Shown here piece by piece: positions 40,478-43,474 of a stretch of 43,474 nt of DNA (positions are counted from its first letter, which is position 1; every line of letters begins with the position of its first letter). Made by a program: the position numbers and the translations under genes. Under the pieces are notes generated by a model that did not search any database, was not told where the DNA came from, and saw only the letters and a list, made by a program, of their open reading frames with translations. Origin of the DNA: Paracraurococcus ruber (lineage in GTDB: Bacteria > Pseudomonadota > Alphaproteobacteria > Acetobacterales > Acetobacteraceae); assembly GCF_004353985.1 (NCBI RefSeq), contig NZ_SMOA01000029.1, positions 1 to 43,474 of the forward strand, written 5' to 3'.

Positions 40478-42164
40478 ATGCGTGCCCTGTTGACCCTGTC
40501 CATCCGCGGCAAGCTCGGCCTCGGCTTCGGCCTCATGCTGATCCTGACCCTCGGCCTCGGCTTCGGGGCGCTGAACCGGCTGGACGTGGTGAACCACGCC
40601 GCCGCCGACCTGCGCGACCACTGGCTGCCCAGCACCCGCGTCATCGGCCGGATCGCCGAGCATTCGACGCGCTACCGCCAGCTCGAGGCCGTGCATGTGA
40701 TGGCGACCGGCGCGGACGCGAAGCGGCGGGAGGAGCAGAACCTGGCCCGCACCCGCGCCGACGTGGAAGGTTATTGGCGCGACTACGCGCCGCTGGTCGC
40801 CACGCCGGAGGAACGGCGCCTGGCCGATGCCGCGCGTGCCGCCTGGCTCGCCTATCTCGGCTATGAGGAGCGGCTGCTCGCCGCGTCCCGCGCCGGCGAC
40901 CCGCAGGCGACCGCGCTCTACACCGGGGAGATGCGCAGCAACTTCGGCCGGTTGCGCGAGGGCCTGCAGGCGCTGTCCGACTACAACGTGAAGGGCGGCA
41001 CGGATGCGGCGCAGGCCGCGGATGCCGCGCATGCCGGGGCGCGCACCGCCATCCTGGCCGGCAGCGCGGCGGCGACGTTGCTGGCGGCGCTGCTCGCCTG
41101 GATTCTGGCCCGCGGCGTGGCCCGGCCGGTGCAGGCGGCGGCGGCGCTGATGGGCCGCGTCGCGCAGGGCGACCTGGATGCGACGGTGCCGCACCAGGAC
41201 CGCGGCGACGAGATCGGGTCCATGTCCCGCGCGCTGGAGGGGCTGCGGCAGACCGCGCTGCGCGCCCGCACGCTGGAGCGGGAGGCGGAGGCCGCGCGCC
41301 TGGCGGCCGAGCAGCAGCGGCGGCAGACCCAGCTCGACCTCGCGGACCGGGTGGAGCGGCAGCTCGGCGCGGTGATGCAGGAGCTGGCGCAGGCCGCGAC
41401 GGCGCTGGAAGCCGGCATCACCCGGCTGGCGGCGACGGCCGAGGCGACGACGGAGCGGGCGGGCTCCGCCGCCATCGGCGCGGAACAGGCGACGACGAAT
41501 GTGCAGACCGTGGCGGCGGCGGCCGAGGAGCTGTCGGCTTCGGTGAACGAGATCTCCCGCCAGGTGGCGCGGGCGGCGCAGACCGCCCGCCGCGCCTCGG
41601 ACGACGTGACGGCGGCGAATGGCGAGGTCGCCGGCCTCGCCGACGCGGCGCAGCGCATCGGCGACGTGCTGCGGCTGATCGGCGACATCGCCGGGCAGAC
41701 CAACCTGCTGGCGCTGAACGCGACGATCGAGGCGGCGCGGGCGGGCGAGGCGGGCAAGGGCTTCGCCGTGGTGGCGAGCGAGGTGAAGGCGCTGGCCGGC
41801 CAGACCGAAGGCGACCGAGGAGATCGGCGCCCAGATCGGCGCCATCCAGTCGGCGACCGACCGCGCCGTCGACAGCATCAAGGGGATCTCCGGCGTGGTC
41901 GGGGAGGTGGACCAGATCGCCACCACCATCGCCGCGGCAGTGGAGGAGCAGGGCGCCGCCACGCAGGAGATCGCCCGCAACGTGGCGGAGGCCGCGACGG
42001 GCACGCGCGCCGTCTCCGACAACATCGTGCATGTCAATGCCGGTGCGCGCGACACCGCCGGCGCCCTGCGCACCCTACAGGAGAGCACGGTGCGCGTCGC
42101 GCATCAGGGCGCGACCCTGCGGGAGGAAGTGGCCGGCCTGGTGCGCGGATTGCGCGCCGCCTGA
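40478..42164 (+). pseudogene. Methyl-accepting chemotaxis protein, frameshifted in signalling domain
   Basis: From ATG 40478 the frame encodes a chemoreceptor: N-terminal membrane span ([18 protein letters not shown]), a helical periplasmic sensor domain of about 160 residues, a second span ([20 protein letters not shown]), HAMP, and the signalling tip [31 protein letters not shown]. Just after LAGQT, at 41807, the frame breaks: the expected continuation [12 protein letters not shown] resumes at 41808 in another frame and runs to the stop at 42164 ([20 protein letters not shown]). A missing CG dinucleotide (acc-g-aag for acc-gcg-aag) explains it exactly. Repaired, the protein would have 562 residues. 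Unrepaired, the first frame stays open to the end of the window, giving no normal C-terminus. Either a young pseudogene or a sequencing error. Confidence 0.88.
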
Positions 42165-42232
42165 CCCGGCCGGCGCCGGGCCGGCGCCGCGCCTGCGTCC
42201 CGGGCCGCGGCCGGGCGGGCCTGCGCGCCCCT

Positions 42233-43297
42233 TCAGGCCAGCATCGCCTCCGCCTCCGCCCAGAGCCGGCGGACCAGGTCCCCCGCCGGCTCGGCGACCG
42301 ACAGGGCCGCGCCCTGGCCGGCCCAGGCCTGCATGGCGGTGACGTCGCCGGCCGTCTCCGCCGCCGCCCGCACCGGCAGCATCAGCGCCCGCTGCACCGG
42401 ATAGGGCGCCGGCGCCAGTTCCGCGGCGAAGGCCTCCGTCACCCGGTTGCGGATGCCGCGGGCGAGGCGGCCGGAGAAGCCGCGGGTCAGCACCGTGTCC
42501 TCCGGCGCGGTGCGGCCGATCGCCTCGGCCCAGGCCGGGTGGATGCCGGCCTCCGGGCTGCGCAGGAAGGCGGTGCCCATCTGCACCGCGCTGGCGCCCA
42601 AGGTCAGCGCCGCGGCGACGCCGCGCGCATCCATCACCCCGCCGGCGGCGATCACCGGCACCCGCACCGCATCCGCCACCTGCGGCAGCAGGGCAAACAG
42701 GCCGACCTGGCTGCGCTCGGCCGCCGCATCCTCGAAGGTGCCGCGATGCCCGCCCGCCTCGGCCCCCTGCGCCACCACCGCATCCGCGCCGGCCGCCTCG
42801 GCGGCACGCGCCTCCGCCACGGTCGTGGCGTTGCAGAACCAGGCGATGCCGCGGGCCTTCAGCCGCGCCACCACCTCCGGCGGGAAGAGCCCCATGATGG
42901 TGGAGGCGACGGCCGGCGCCGCCTCCACCAGCGCGTCGCATTGCGCGGCGAAATCCTGCACGAAGGGGCCGGGCCCGGGATCCGGCACCGCGACGCCGCC
43001 GAGCGCCGACAGCGCCTCGCGCACCCGCGCCTCCTGCGCCGCGTCGCGGGCCGGCGGCGGGTCCGGCGCCCAGAGATTGATCTGGAAGCCGCCATTGCTG
43101 GCGCTGCGGAACCGCGCCACCCAGTCCCGCATCTGCGCCGGGGAGGACATCAGCGCCCCGAAGCCGCCCAGCCCGCCGGCCGAGGCGACGGCGGCGGCCA
43201 GCGCCGGCGGCGCCGATCCGGCCATCGGCGCCTGCAGGATGGGGACCCGCAGGCCGAAGCGGTCGCAGAATGCCTGGGCGCGGCGGCGGGCCGTCAT
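42233..43297 (-). CDS. Nitronate monooxygenase
   Basis: A 354-residue FMN enzyme of the nitronate monooxygenase (2-nitropropane dioxygenase) family, which oxidises alkyl nitronates such as propionate 3-nitronate. Motifs: ILQAPMAG at 20-27, [10 protein letters not shown] at 41-50, [11 protein letters not shown] near 180 (FMN binding and the catalytic His) and [21 protein letters not shown] (phosphate binding). The frame opens at 43363, but ATG 43297 is preceded by GGGAGGATT and gives the family start. It is convergent with the frameshifted chemoreceptor. The last 177 bases of the window upstream of it show no gene. Confidence 0.88.
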   Translation of the reverse strand: MTARRRAQAFCDRFGLRVPILQAPMAGSAPPALAAAVASAGGLGGFGALMSSPAQMRDWVARFRSASNGGFQINLWAPDPPPARDAAQEARVREALSALGGVAVPDPGPGPFVQDFAAQCDALVEAAPAVASTIMGLFPPEVVARLKARGIAWFCNATTVAEARAAEAAGADAVVAQGAEAGGHRGTFEDAAAERSQVGLFALLPQVADAVRVPVIAAGGVMDARGVAAALTLGASAVQMGTAFLRSPEAGIHPAWAEAIGRTAPEDTVLTRGFSGRLARGIRNRVTEAFAAELAPAPYPVQRALMLPVRAAAETAGDVTAMQAWAGQGAALSVAEPAGDLVRRLWAEAEAMLA

Positions 43298-43474
43298 GCG
43301 CAATCCTCCCTGGGCGAACCGGGGCGGGTTCGCGTCGCATCGTGGCGGGCCAGGCTGCGGCATGCGGCGCCGGCGCGCCCGGCTGTCCGGGCCCGCCCGC
43401 GATCCGCCCCCGCCGGCGCCCGCCGGCCGTCATGCTGCGCCGGCGCCGCCGCGGCGCGAAGCGGCGGTGCCGGC

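Noticed and set aside
42165-43474. Open frame continuing from the chemoreceptor N-terminus to the window end
   Set aside because: It exists only because the frameshift leaves the frame without a stop; it runs antisense to the nitronate monooxygenase and codes for nothing recognisable.

Overview
The window is very GC-rich (by eye roughly 70% or more), densely coded, and has no rRNA, tRNA, insertion sequence or CRISPR array that I can see. Third codon positions are almost always G or C. Tat-type RR signal peptides, Liv-type ABC importers, a Bug/TctC-type receptor, an intracellular PHB depolymerase and a pim-like acyl-CoA operon fit an aerobic, soil- or water-dwelling alphaproteobacterium. Acetobacteraceae of the Roseomonas type is my best guess, but no marker gene is present to prove it.

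Layout. (1) 1-1367: end of a glycine-zipper lipoprotein gene, then a two-gene (split) chromate transporter. (2) 1443-7584: acyl-CoA operon in the order hydratase/3-hydroxyacyl-CoA dehydrogenase, CoA ligase, and the two subunits of a pimeloyl-CoA-type dehydrogenase. There is no thiolase. (3) 7585-7877: a gap full of inverted repeats, then 7878-12378, a complete Liv-type importer whose two permeases are fused into one chain. (4) 12385-18258, minus strand: FAD subunit, [2Fe-2S]/molybdopterin hydroxylase, 6-hydroxynicotinate-reductase-like Fe-S protein and UPF0280/ApbE-like protein, each joined to the next by an ATGA overlap. (5) 18705-22735, plus strand, divergent from (4): an enamidase-like amidohydrolase, a flippase-like membrane protein, a radical SAM protein and a PF06684-type protein. 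(6) 23013-31945: a second Liv-type importer with two ATPases, four tandem paralogous binding proteins and two permeases. (7) 32132-35374: small catabolic or redox enzymes (epoxide-hydrolase-like protein, cysteine-dioxygenase-like cupin, second cupin, GST-like protein). (8) 35500-43474: PHB depolymerase, purine permease, a 46-residue membrane protein ending in CXXCH, a polysaccharide-deacetylase-like protein overlapping a Bug receptor, a frameshifted chemoreceptor and a nitronate monooxygenase.

How the parts may work together. Blocks 4 and 5 combine the three activities that open the reductive nicotinate route: Mo-dependent ring hydroxylation, reduction of the 6-oxo ring, and hydrolysis of the cyclic enamide. 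That route is known from Eubacterium barkeri and, biochemically, from Azorhizobium. It would yield ammonia and a C5-C6 dicarboxylic semialdehyde. The importers on both sides could supply the substrate, and the pim-like operon could handle dicarboxylyl-CoA products. The assignment of each family rests on motifs read from the sequence; the link between blocks is inference. No DNA-binding regulator is recognisable anywhere in the window.
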